In this document: piece by piece, positions 25,933 to 35,300 of the stretch
Layout of the letters: each line of letters begins with the position of its first letter
How positions within the stretch are numbered: position 1 is the first letter of the stretch
The notes under the pieces: generated by a model
Database searches by the model: none
Told to the model about the DNA's origin: nothing
Seen by the model: only the letters and a program-made list of their open reading frames with translations
Position numbers and translations under genes: made by a program
Assembly: GCA_002353525.1 (NCBI GenBank)
Contig: DEJV01000056.1
Span: forward strand, 63,634-112,862
Direction: 5' to 3'
DNA length: 49,229 bases
Source of the DNA: Prevotella sp. UBA2739
GTDB lineage: Bacteria > Bacteroidota > Bacteroidia > Bacteroidales > Bacteroidaceae

Positions 25933-28900
25933 ATGAGAAAGTTCCTGTTTGTGAGTTGGCTGTTGGCTTGCTGCCTGACCGCCATGGCTCAGACACTCCC
26001 TTTGAGAAAAGTCTCGCAGACCCCATTGGTAGGGGCTGAGGCGGCTCGCTGCCTGTTGTTCGACAGCAGGGGGATGATGTGGATAGGCACCGAGCAGGGG
26101 TTGTTGCGATATGATGGTTATCATTTCCGTAACTACCGTAACGATGCCTATTCGCCCGGCATCCTGCCTAACAACTATGTGCGCACGCTGGCTGAAGATC
26201 ACGACGGGAACATCTGGATGGGTACCCACGGCGGAGTGGTGCGTTTCGACTGTCGCTCGGGCAAGTTTCATACCTATCAGTTGGAGGGCGAACAGCGCCG
26301 GATTATTAACACCTTGTTTGTGGCACGTGACGGAGTAGTATGGCTGGGGACGACCGCCGGAGCCTCTAAATATAATAAAGGTAATGACACCTTTACCCAC
26401 TACCGCATGCCCGGCGGCGTGATGTCGTTTGCTGAAGACGGACATGGCCATTTCTACGTAGGCATGTGGGATCATGGACTGGCACGTCTAGACCGTTCTA
26501 CCGGAAAGATTACCCGCTATGCGGCCACCAACGGGCGCAACACGGTGAACACCATGCTGGTGGACAGCCGCAACCGCTTGTGGATTGGCACGTGGGAGTA
26601 TGGCATTGAGCGCTTGGACCGTCCTGCCGACGAGCACAACCCCATGGTGCATCATTTCAACAACGGGCGGCAGGACTTCCGCACTTACTACCAGTTGGTG
26701 GAAGACTCGCTCACGCATGCCGTCTGGGGCTGTTGCCTGGAAGGTATCACCCGCATTGATATGGACGGGAATGAAGCAGAGAACTATGCCGGCATGTTCC
26801 GCTTTTGTAACGACATACAGACCGACGGACGTGGCAACCTATGGGTGCTCACACAGAACGACGGCGTGGCCCATCTGAGCACGGTGCCTTCGCCATTCAA
26901 CAACTATATTCTGCCAGTTGGCGGACAGCAGTTGCCCGTTGACTGCATACAAGAACTGTTCACGGCCGACGGAAACCTCTTTTGGCTTGCCTTGCGACCC
27001 TACGGACTGGCACTCTACAACCGTGCAACAGGCCAGACCAGCTATGGCAGCAGCATTCCAGGGTTTGGCAGTCTGAAGGGTGGCGACGAAGTCTACTTGC
27101 AGACTATACACGACATAGCACAGGTGGGCGACGAGTTGTGGATGGCCAGCAGCCGAGGTCTGCTGGTATGGCGCAAAGACAGTCCGGTAGAGCTATACAG
27201 CTATCAGAACACTCCTTTCCTTAATTCATACAGTGTGAATGCCGTCTGCAGGCAGCGCAACGGGGTGGTGTGGATAGGACAGGCATCGCAGGTAAGTGTG
27301 GCCACCTCGAAAAAACAAGGACGGCGGCTGACGATGAGTGAGGGCAGCGACGACTTCTCGAACTGCGATGTGCGCTCGCTTGTGGAAGATTCGAAGGGGC
27401 GCATGTGGATAGCCACCGAGAATCGCGGCATCATTCGGGTCACCGGCGATGCGCGACGGACGAGCTCACTCAGCTATCATCATTACTATTCTGGCAACGG
27501 CCGCTATCCTATTGACGATGCCACAGCCTGTTTTGAGGACAGCCGTGGCCGCCTGTGGGCCATATCCAACAGTGGCGGACTGTTCCGATACGACGAGGCC
27601 GCCGACCGCTTCATCCCCGTCAACCACAACTACCACATTGTGGGCGGCAGTGTCTATTCCATACAGGAAGATGCGCAGGGGGCTCTTTGGCTCAGCACCG
27701 ATGACGCGCTGGTGCGGCTGGTCTTCGATGCCGACGACATGCCGACCGTGACCAGCTATGGCAGCGAAGACGGCTTGGCCTTTTTGCGATTCTCGCCCAA
27801 TGCCTCTTTCCGCTATGGGCAGGAACTCTTCTTTGGCAGTCAGAAAGGGTTTTTCTCGTTTGTGCCTGGGCCTAAGATGGATGGTGCCGGCATCCGCCAT
27901 CCGCAACTGGTTGTGACCGAATTGTTTGTTGACGACCGTCCCTATGAGTTTCTCGACTCCATCAAGCGTTGCCGGATACTCGACAGCACACCTCTCATGG
28001 CGCGTTCCATCACCATTCCGGCCAGCGTCGATAAGTTCACCATCGAGTTTGCCCTGCTGGCCTATGCCCACCAGGAACAGATACACTATCAGTATATGCT
28101 GGAAGGCTACGACAATGACTGGCACTTCGTAGGCCTGCAGCAGCACAGCGTCACCTTTCAGAATCTCCCTGCAGGCACCTACCGGCTGCGCCTGAAAGCT
28201 GCCGACGGTCATGGCCGCTGGACAGAGATGGCCTATGCGTTGCAAATCAAGGTGCTGCCGCCATGGTATCTCACGTGGTGGGCATGGCTGCTGTATGTGT
28301 TGCTGGCTGCCCTTGCCGTGTGGGGCATCATTCGCTGGTATAAGAACTATCTGAAAACCAAAAACCGTCTGGCCATGGGCATGCTCTTCACCAACATTAC
28401 GCACGAGCTGCTCACTCCGCTCACCGTCATCTCCGTGTCGGTAGACGACATGAAGGGCAAGGCTCCCCAGTTTGCCGATAACTATGGATTGATACAGAAC
28501 AATATCCAGCGGCTTACCCGGCTGTTGCGGCAGATTCTTGAGGTGCGCAAGTCGCAGGCAGGACAACTGCGGCTGCTCGTGGCACGTGGAGACCTGGCGA
28601 ATTTCGTCAGCCGTGTCAGCGAGAACATCCGTCCCATGGTGGCGGCACGCGACGGAGAACTGCACGTTAGCTGTCAGGCAGAGACCAACGATGGATGGTT
28701 CGACAAAGACAAACTCGACAAGATTCTCTACAACCTGCTCTCTAACGCCGTGAAATACAACCGCGACGGAGGCAACGTGGATGTCGTCCTCACACGCGAG
28801 GGCAACAATGCCGTGCTCAGCGTCAGCGACCAGGGCATCGGCATCTCCAAAGAGAAGATGAAGCATCTCTACACCCGTTTTCTCGATGGCGACTACCGTA

Positions 28901-29961
28901 GGATGAACACCATGGGAACGGGCATCGGCCTCTCCCTGGCTCGCGATTTGGTGAAACTGCACCACGGCAGAATAGACTGCCAGAGCCGCGAGGGCGAAGG
29001 AACCACCTTCACCGTCGTATTCCCCATCGACCGCGATAGCTATGCCGACAGCGAAATCGACTATACTGCGGATAATAACGTTAACGGGAACGATAACGGG
29101 AACGATAACGCTTTAGACACACCATCAACACCCACCACCCAACCATCAACACCCAATAATCAGCCATCAACACCCACGTCAGAGCCCAAAGACCACTCGC
29201 TGCTCATTGTGGAAGACAACACCGAGTTGCTCGACCTTATGAGCAAACTCTTTGAGCCGCAATACAATGTCTTCACCGCACGCAATGGGCGACAGGCACT
29301 CAACGTGATCTCCCGGCGTGACCTCGACCTGGTCATCACCGATGTCATGATGCCCGTCATGGATGGCATCGAGCTGACGCGCGAAATCAAAAATTCACCC
29401 GACTATGGACAGCTGCCGGTAGTCATGCTCACCGCCAAGACTTCCGAGGAAGACCAGACAGTGGGCTACACCACGGGTGCCGATGCCTACATCACCAAAC
29501 CATTCAAGCTGAACAGCCTTAAACTGCGCATCGACAATATTATACAGAACCGCGAGCGCATACGCCGTAAGTTTATGCGTCAGACCGACTTCAAGGTGGA
29601 GGAGCAGCATTACTCATCGCCCGACGAAGTGTTCATTCAGAAGTGCATTGATACCGTAAAACAGCATCTCGACGACAGTGATTTCGACCGTGAGCAGTTT
29701 GCAGCGGCCATGTGCGTCAGCTCGTCGACACTCTACAACAAGCTGCGTGCCCTGACAGGCCAAAATGTTACGGGCTTCATCAACAGCATCCGACTGAAAG
29801 AAGCCTGTCGTCTGTTGCGCCAGCAGCCTGACATGCGCATCAATGAACTGTCGATGGCAGTCGGCTTCAACACTCCAAAATACTTCACCAAGTGCTTCAA
29901 GCGCGAGTTTGGCTTGCTGCCCAAAGAGTACCTGGAGCAAGAACAGCAGGGCGAAGTTTAA
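25933..29961 (+). CDS. Hybrid two-component system sensor/regulator (HTCS)
   Basis: A 1342-residue inner-membrane regulator combining a sensor kinase with its response regulator. Order: signal peptide (1-20); periplasmic two-component propeller repeats (about 25-680, many W-I-G-T/W-L-G-T blades); Y_Y_Y domain (about 690-775, MLEGYDNDWHFVG and LPAGTYRLRLKA); TM helix (about 783-803); HisKA with His824 in NITHELLTPL; HATPase (NLLSNAVKYNRDGG, DQGIGISKE, GTGIGLSLA); receiver with Asp1137 (ITDVMMPVMDG), Glu1094/Asp1095 and Lys1189; AraC-type HTH (about 1235-1342). It senses an oligosaccharide in the periplasm and activates the divergent SusC/SusD operon. The linker between kinase and receiver (about 1048-1085) is encoded by two repeat arrays (29075-29112 and 29122-29184). 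Confidence 0.96.
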   Translation: MRKFLFVSWLLACCLTAMAQTLPLRKVSQTPLVGAEAARCLLFDSRGMMWIGTEQGLLRYDGYHFRNYRNDAYSPGILPNNYVRTLAEDHDGNIWMGTHGGVVRFDCRSGKFHTYQLEGEQRRIINTLFVARDGVVWLGTTAGASKYNKGNDTFTHYRMPGGVMSFAEDGHGHFYVGMWDHGLARLDRSTGKITRYAATNGRNTVNTMLVDSRNRLWIGTWEYGIERLDRPADEHNPMVHHFNNGRQDFRTYYQLVEDSLTHAVWGCCLEGITRIDMDGNEAENYAGMFRFCNDIQTDGRGNLWVLTQNDGVAHLSTVPSPFNNYILPVGGQQLPVDCIQELFTADGNLFWLALRPYGLALYNRATGQTSYGSSIPGFGSLKGGDEVYLQTIHDIAQVGDELWMASSRGLLVWRKDSPVELYSYQNTPFLNSYSVNAVCRQRNGVVWIGQASQVSVATSKKQGRRLTMSEGSDDFSNCDVRSLVEDSKGRMWIATENRGIIRVTGDARRTSSLSYHHYYSGNGRYPIDDATACFEDSRGRLWAISNSGGLFRYDEAADRFIPVNHNYHIVGGSVYSIQEDAQGALWLSTDDALVRLVFDADDMPTVTSYGSEDGLAFLRFSPNASFRYGQELFFGSQKGFFSFVPGPKMDGAGIRHPQLVVTELFVDDRPYEFLDSIKRCRILDSTPLMARSITIPASVDKFTIEFALLAYAHQEQIHYQYMLEGYDNDWHFVGLQQHSVTFQNLPAGTYRLRLKAADGHGRWTEMAYALQIKVLPPWYLTWWAWLLYVLLAALAVWGIIRWYKNYLKTKNRLAMGMLFTNITHELLTPLTVISVSVDDMKGKAPQFADNYGLIQNNIQRLTRLLRQILEVRKSQAGQLRLLVARGDLANFVSRVSENIRPMVAARDGELHVSCQAETNDGWFDKDKLDKILYNLLSNAVKYNRDGGNVDVVLTREGNNAVLSVSDQGIGISKEKMKHLYTRFLDGDYRRMNTMGTGIGLSLARDLVKLHHGRIDCQSREGEGTTFTVVFPIDRDSYADSEIDYTADNNVNGNDNGNDNALDTPSTPTTQPSTPNNQPSTPTSEPKDHSLLIVEDNTELLDLMSKLFEPQYNVFTARNGRQALNVISRRDLDLVITDVMMPVMDGIELTREIKNSPDYGQLPVVMLTAKTSEEDQTVGYTTGADAYITKPFKLNSLKLRIDNIIQNRERIRRKFMRQTDFKVEEQHYSSPDEVFIQKCIDTVKQHLDDSDFDREQFAAAMCVSSSTLYNKLRALTGQNVTGFINSIRLKEACRLLRQQPDMRINELSMAVGFNTPKYFTKCFKREFGLLPKEYLEQEQQGEV
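29075..29112 (+). repeat. AACGGGAACG-type repeat, coding within the HTCS linker
   Basis: Iterations of AACGTTAACGGG and AACGATAACGGG encode N-V-N-G-N-D-N-G-N-D-N-A. It is nearly the same as the non-coding repeat after putA at 14106-14142. Confidence 0.75.
29122..29184 (+). repeat. Three tandem 21-bp units encoding P-S-T-P-x-x-x
   Basis: Units 29122-29142, 29143-29163 and 29164-29184 encode PSTPTTQ, PSTPNNQ and PSTPTSE. They extend the flexible kinase-receiver linker. Confidence 0.85.
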
Positions 29962-30116
29962 GTGAAAAGTGAGAAGTTACAAGTGAAAAGTGACAAGTAT
30001 GATTACCTTCCGAGCTGGAGCCACTGCCTTGAGAGTAATCATACTTGTCACTTTTCACTTGTGTTGAACTTTTCACTTGTAACTTCTCACTTGGAAAAAC
30101 TTGTCACTTGGAAAAA
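29960..30116. repeat. Palindromic element, copy 2, after the HTCS gene
   Basis: A perfect 26-bp inverted repeat (29981-30006 and 30035-30060) encloses a 28-nt loop. Further iterated AAGTGAAAAGT arms extend both sides. The core is the reverse complement of the in-gene copies. It starts at the HTCS stop codon and ends just before the sigma-factor promoter. Confidence 0.9.
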
Positions 30117-30128
30117 AGTAAACATTTG

Positions 30129-30160
30129 TTTGGTTGTTTGCCAAGAAAAGTATATTTTTG
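30129..30160 (+). promoter_or_regulatory. Promoter of the ECF sigma gene
   Basis: TTTG (30129-30132), 20 nt, TATTTTTG (30153-30160). The ATG of the sigma gene follows only 9 nt after the box, so the mRNA leader would be very short. Confidence 0.6.
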
Positions 30161-30169
30161 TACGCAGAA

Positions 30170-30673
30170 ATGACAGATGAGAGAGCAGACACCAAAACAT
30201 TCGAACAATTCTTCAAGGAGAATTATTCGTTGTACTATTTCACAGCTTATCACTTGTTGGAAGACGAGGAACTGAGCCGTGACATGGTAGCAGAATGCAT
30301 GGAACTGCTCTGGGCAAACTGTCGGAATGGCAGTGTGGCGGAGTGGCGGGCGTATATGTATCGCACGCTGCGCAATAAGTGTATTGATTATCTGCGGCAC
30401 GAGGAAGTGAAGAAAAAGTATATCGCATTCTATTTGGCCGTGACGCCCGAGACCATCGAAGACAGCGTTGATGACGAGGAACGCATCGAACAGGTGATGG
30501 AGCGGATGAGGCAACTGCCGGCATTACCACGTAGAGTGCTTGAAATGTGCTATTTTGAGCGAAAGCGATACCAGGATGTGGCTGCCGAACTGAACATCAG
30601 CACAAGCTACGTGAAGAAACTGATGATGAAAGCACTGGCAGAACTGAGAGGTCTCCAGGTGATGTCTAAGTGA
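30170..30673 (+). CDS. ECF-type RNA polymerase sigma factor
   Basis: A 167-residue protein. Region 2 is at about 8-75 (FEQFFKENYSLYYFTAYHLL ... AYMYRTLRNKCIDYLR). Region 4 is at about 110-160 (LPALPRRVLEMCYFERKRYQDVAAELNISTSYVKKLMMKALAEL), with the usual helix-turn-helix. The start at 30170 (MTDERADTKTF) is preferred: an upstream in-frame ATG at 30134 would place the promoter inside the gene. It is paired with the FecR-type anti-sigma gene at 30906 and an STN-domain SusC, the standard cell-surface signalling arrangement. The TGA stop lies within the left edge of palindromic copy 3. Confidence 0.92.
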   Translation: MTDERADTKTFEQFFKENYSLYYFTAYHLLEDEELSRDMVAECMELLWANCRNGSVAEWRAYMYRTLRNKCIDYLRHEEVKKKYIAFYLAVTPETIEDSVDDEERIEQVMERMRQLPALPRRVLEMCYFERKRYQDVAAELNISTSYVKKLMMKALAELRGLQVMSK

Positions 30674-30794
30674 TAAGTTACAAGTAAAAAGTGAAACGTA
30701 TGATTTCTCTCAAGGCAGTGACTCCAGCATGGAAGGTAATCACACTTCTCTCTTGTCGCCTCTCACTCCTCACATGGAAAAAACTTCTCACATG
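30669..30794 (+). repeat. Palindromic element, copy 3, between sigma and anti-sigma genes
   Basis: The core GTATGATTTCTCTCAAGGC ... GGAAGGTAATCACAC (about 30698-30745) is flanked by AAGTTACAAGT and CTTCTCACATG arms. It has the same orientation as the copy inside the FecR gene. The arm supplies the sigma-gene stop codon. Confidence 0.85.
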
Positions 30795-30905
30795 TACTGG
30801 TGGAAATAATTAAAATTGTTGAAAAGGAGTGCCCGTTTGACGGTGCATTTCGTCATATTAAAGAAACAAGCTAATTCGGAAACATAGATACTGAAAAGAA
30901 AAACG

Positions 30906-32219
30906 ATGACAAACGAGAAAGAACATAACTGTAATGGGTCGCCCGTTGAGTTGCTGCTGCGGTTGAAGCATACCGACGAGTTGACGGAGCAGGATGTGGC
31001 GCGCATGACAGCTGATGATGCTGCCATGCGGCAGACTCGTGAGCTGTGGCAGGTGAAGAAAGCCCTCGACCGCAGCCGTATCGTCGTACCCGATGTAGAG
31101 AAAGAGTGGAATTGTTTAAGTGACAAGATCAACGCAAGTGAGAAGATTAACGCAAGTGACGAGTTACAAGTGAGAAGTGATAAGTGTGATTATTCTCAAG
31201 GCAGTGACTCCAACTTGGAAGGTAATCACACTTCTCACTTGTCACCTCCCACTTCTCACTTGGAAAACACTTCTCACTCGGAAAAAGCTTCTCACTTGAA
31301 GCGTTCCCTTTGGCTGGCTTTGGCTGCCGTTCTGCTCTTGCTGTTTGTGCTGGTTTGGAATAAGAGGGGGCAGCGGGAAGCCGTTTCAGAGCAGAATCTT
31401 GTGGTCTATGAGGCCAACGATGCTCCCCGCGACATTGTCATCTCGACGGGGAAAGGGCATCAGATGGTGTTGGGCAATGAGCAACCATCGGGCACAGAGA
31501 CAGTGGATGTCACCAGTGCCGAGCCTTCCATCGTATACCGGCCGATGGGCGATGAAAGCATTGTGGAGTCGCATACCGTGACCATTCCTCAGGGTAAAAT
31601 GCTCAAGGTGGTGCTCTGCGATGGCAGCGAGGTGTGGGTGAATGCCGGCAGTCGGTTGGTTTATCCCACTTGTTTTGTGGGCGGTGAGCGACAAGTGGAG
31701 CTCGATGGAGAAGCTTATTTCAAGGTGACTCCCGACGCAACCCGTCCCTTTGTCGTGAAGTCGCATGGCAGCTACACCCGTGTGTTGGGCACCGAGTTCA
31801 ACGTGCGTAGTTATGTCGACCAGCCCGAGCAGGTGACGCTAGTCAAAGGAAAGGTGGAAGTAAGCGTCAATGCAAACGGGAAAGGTGCCGATCATGGGAA
31901 ACGGTGGCGAACGCTCAGCCCGGGCCAGCAGTTGTCGATGGTAAACCACCAAGTGACGATAAAAGAGGTCGACACTGATGTCTATACATATAGAAGAGAC
32001 GGCTATTTCTTCTTCGACGACGAGCGCATGGATGAGTTGATGCGGCAGATAGGAAGTTGGTATAATGTGAGTGTGGTGTTCCGTAACCCTAAGCCTCGCG
32101 ACTATAAGATACATTTCTTCTGTGAGCGTAGCAGTAAGGTGGAGCAGGTTGTAGAGCAACTCAACATGCTGCAGAAAGCCCACATGACCCTTTCTGGGCA
32201 TACTATATATATTGACTAG
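30906..32219 (+). CDS. FecR-family anti-sigma factor with DUF4974 domain and repeat-encoded linker
   Basis: A 437-residue single-pass inner-membrane protein. The cytoplasmic N-terminus (1-70) would bind the sigma factor. One TM helix spans about 134-151 (LWLALAAVLLLLFVLV). The periplasmic FecR domain (about 215-325) has GKMLKVVLCDGSEVWVNAGS, VELDGEAYFKV, VLGTEFNVRSY and VTLVKGKVEV. A C-terminal DUF4974/STN-like domain follows (about 360-437). It transmits the signal from the STN domain of the SusC downstream to the ECF sigma factor. Residues about 72-131, between the sigma-binding part and the TM, are low-complexity (D-Y-S-Q-G-S-D ... E-G-N-H-T-S-H) and are encoded by palindromic copy 4 plus extra arm repeats. 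Confidence 0.92.
   Translation: MTNEKEHNCNGSPVELLLRLKHTDELTEQDVARMTADDAAMRQTRELWQVKKALDRSRIVVPDVEKEWNCLSDKINASEKINASDELQVRSDKCDYSQGSDSNLEGNHTSHLSPPTSHLENTSHSEKASHLKRSLWLALAAVLLLLFVLVWNKRGQREAVSEQNLVVYEANDAPRDIVISTGKGHQMVLGNEQPSGTETVDVTSAEPSIVYRPMGDESIVESHTVTIPQGKMLKVVLCDGSEVWVNAGSRLVYPTCFVGGERQVELDGEAYFKVTPDATRPFVVKSHGSYTRVLGTEFNVRSYVDQPEQVTLVKGKVEVSVNANGKGADHGKRWRTLSPGQQLSMVNHQVTIKEVDTDVYTYRRDGYFFFDDERMDELMRQIGSWYNVSVVFRNPKPRDYKIHFFCERSSKVEQVVEQLNMLQKAHMTLSGHTIYID
31117..31299 (+). repeat. Palindromic element, copy 4, inside the FecR coding sequence
   Basis: The core is bounded by GTGTGATTA (31184-31192) and TAATCACAC (31223-31231), with iterated AAGTGAGAAG and CTTCTCACTTG arms on both sides. 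It is in frame and encodes about 60 residues. It shares the reading frame and peptide of copy 1. Confidence 0.88.
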
Positions 32220-32230
32220 TTTTTTTTTCG

Positions 32231-32281
32231 TCATATTCGTTGTAAAGTTTGCTTTTTTGCGGCAAAAGTACACGAATATGA
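32231..32281. other. Nested inverted repeats between anti-sigma and SusC genes
   Basis: A perfect 10-bp outer pair (TCATATTCGT 32231-32240, ACGAATATGA 32272-32281) encloses an inner TTTTGC/GCAAAA pair. T-rich DNA follows (CTTTTTCTTTGTTTTTG). It could be a terminator or attenuator after the anti-sigma gene, or an operator. The 147-bp gap has no TAnnTTTG box, in line with a sigma-factor-specific promoter for the SusC operon. Confidence 0.5.
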
Positions 32282-32366
32282 AACTTTTTCTTTGTTTTTG
32301 GTGCCCGATTGTAATGCTTTCTCGTCAGATAAGATGAATAAGCATTTAACCTAATAAACCAACAAC

Positions 32367-35300
32367 ATGCAAAAAACCGGAAGAAGACACAGGCTTCTGC
32401 AGTTGCTCATCGCACTGCTATGTCTCGCAGCGGGACTGGAAGCTCATGCGCAGTCCAGGGCAATAGAGTTGAACGTAAAAGACGAGCCATTGCCGAAAGT
32501 ATTGCGTATGATTGAAAAAAGTTCCGAGTACAAGTTCATGTTCTCTAACGATGACCTGAACCAGTATCGGGTGACGAAACGCATCAAGTCGGCCGACATT
32601 GATGTGGTGATGAAAGATTTGTTGAGCGGACTTCCGTTCAGCTATTCGGTGAAAGACAAGTTTGTCTATATCGTGAACAGCCAGAGCCGTCCTGCGGTAA
32701 GAGTAGCGGCGGCTGGTAGGAACGAGGGCAATCTGATTCGGGGAAGGGTGACCGATAGCAAAGGCGAGCCCTTGCCCGGCGTGACCATCAAAACCGACGA
32801 TCCCACCGTGCTGGGCGTAACCGACGAGAATGGCAACTATACCATACTCATTCCTAATGGCAAGCAGGTAAAGCGTGTCACTTACTCGATGTTGGGTATG
32901 ACCGAAAAGACCATGGCTTTTAACGGGAAACCTCTCGACGTCATCATGGAGGACAATTCTCAGCAGTTAGGCGAGGTGGTGGTAACGGGTTTGTTCAACT
33001 ACCGCTCAGCCAGTTTCACAGGTTCGGCACAAACATATTCGAACGAAGAACTGAAACAAGTGGGCAATGCCAACTTGCTGAAGAGCCTGGCAACCCTCGA
33101 TCCGGCTTTTGTGATTGCCGACAATACCTTGAATGGTAGCAACCCCAACGCCTTCAACGAGATTACCATCCATGGCAACTCCAGTTTTGCCGGACTGCAG
33201 GGCGAATATACGGGCAACCCTAACGAACCCCTGTTTATCATCGACGGCTTTGAGTCGACACGCCAGCAAGTGTTCGACTTGGACATGAACCGTGTGAAGT
33301 CGGTGACCATCCTGAAGGATGCTGCTGCCAAGGCCATCTATGGCTCGAAGGCTGCCAACGGTGTGGTAGTCGTGGAGACCATTGAGCCGGAAAGCGGCAG
33401 ACTGAGAGTGACTTATACGGGTGATTTGAACCTTGAGACTCCTGACCTGACGACTTACGACCTCTGTAATGCCGAAGAGAAACTGGCTGTTGAGCTGGCC
33501 TCCGGTCGTTATACTGGCACCTCTCCCTATTATCAGCAAATGCTTCGCGAACAGTATAATGAGGTGCAGAAAGAAGTGTCGCGCGGTGTGGACACCTACT
33601 GGCTCGCAAAACCCTTGCGCACAGGTGTAGGCCAGAAACATACACTCTATTTTGAGGGTGGTGACGACCGCATGCGCTATTCGGCTACCGCTGCCTATAA
33701 TGGCATCGCAGGTGTCATGAAGGGCAGTGACCGCCGTACTTTCTCGGGCAACGTGAAGCTGCAGTACCGCTATAAGGACCTGCTCTTCCGCAACTCCCTT
33801 TCTATTACTTCGAATAAAGCCGACGACTCTCCCTACGGGTCGTTCTCGAGCTATTCGTCGGCCAACCCGTATTTCTCGCCAACCGACGAGAACGGCAATA
33901 TGCGCAAGATACTGGGCTCGTATACGGCTGCCGGTTATGGAGCCACACCGCTCATCTACTATAATCCGCTCTATAATGCAGAGATAGGAACCAAGAACTT
34001 CTCGAAATATACTGAGTATACCGAGAATTTCTATATTGAGTGGCGTCCTGTTGAGTATTTGCGGTTTACGGGTCGTCTGGGTTACACCTATCAGACCAAC
34101 AAACGTGAGGACTTCTACCCTGGTGACCACTCGCGGTTCTCTGACTGGACGGGCGACAACTTCTTCAAGCGCGGAGAGTACTCCATCACCGACGGTGAGT
34201 CGAGCACCATCTCTACCGACCTTACCGCCAACTTCTCGAAGAAGTGGGACAAACACATGCTGTTGGCTAATGCCGCATGGAGCTTGAACTCTACAACCTC
34301 CGACACGCACGGTATGACGGCATGGGGATTTACCAATAGCCATGTGGACCATATCGCTTTCGCCAAGCAGTATGCCGACAACGGCCGCCCCTCGGGCAGT
34401 GAGGCAAAGACCCGCTCGCTGGGTGTGACCGGTGCACTGAACTACTCGTACGACGACCGCTACCTGGCAGATTTCTCATTGCGCTATAATGGTTCGTCGG
34501 TATTCGGTTCGAACAACCGCTGGGGAACTTTCTGGTCGGCCGGACTGGGCTGGAATGTGCACAACGAGGCATTCATGAAGAATCAGAAAGTCATCACCCT
34601 GCTCAAGATACGCGGTAGCTACGGACTGACCGGTAGCCAGAATTTCAGTCCTTATCAGGCATTGGCCACCTATAAGTATTACGACGATATCGTATACGAT
34701 AACATCACAGGTGCCTATCTGATGGCACTGGCCAATCCCGACTTGAAATGGCAGCAGACGGCCGACCTGAACTATGGTTTCGACCTGCAGATGTTCCGCA
34801 GGCTGAATGTGCGCCTGGATGTCTATAATAGCATCACCAAGAATGCGCTGCTGGCCATGACCGTTCCTACATCTACAGGTTTTGCGTCTTATCAGGAGAA
34901 TCTGGGTGAGGTACAGAACCGTGGCTTCGACCTCAGTTTGAACTACCGTATATGGCAGAAGAAGGATAACTTCTTCTCGGTGTTTGCCAGCGTGAGCCAT
35001 AATAAGAATAAGGTGCGCAAGATTAATGACGCGCTGAAGGCATTTAACGACACACAGGATGCTGAGGGATCTACACTGCCTATCATCCGTTACGAGGAGG
35101 GACAGTCGATGTCGGCCATCTGGGCTGTACAGTCGCTGGGCATCGACCCTGCTACAGGTACGGAGCTGTTCCTGAAGAAAGACGGCGTGACCAAGACCTA
35201 TAATTACACCACCGACGACTATATCATCGCTGGTGACAGCAACCCCAAATATCGCGGTAACTTCGGATTCAACGGCGAATATAAAGGCTTTGGCCTCAGT

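Noticed and set aside
29962..30180. 72-codon frame after the HTCS gene
   Set aside because: It is made from palindromic copy 2 and runs through the sigma promoter; no sign that it is translated.
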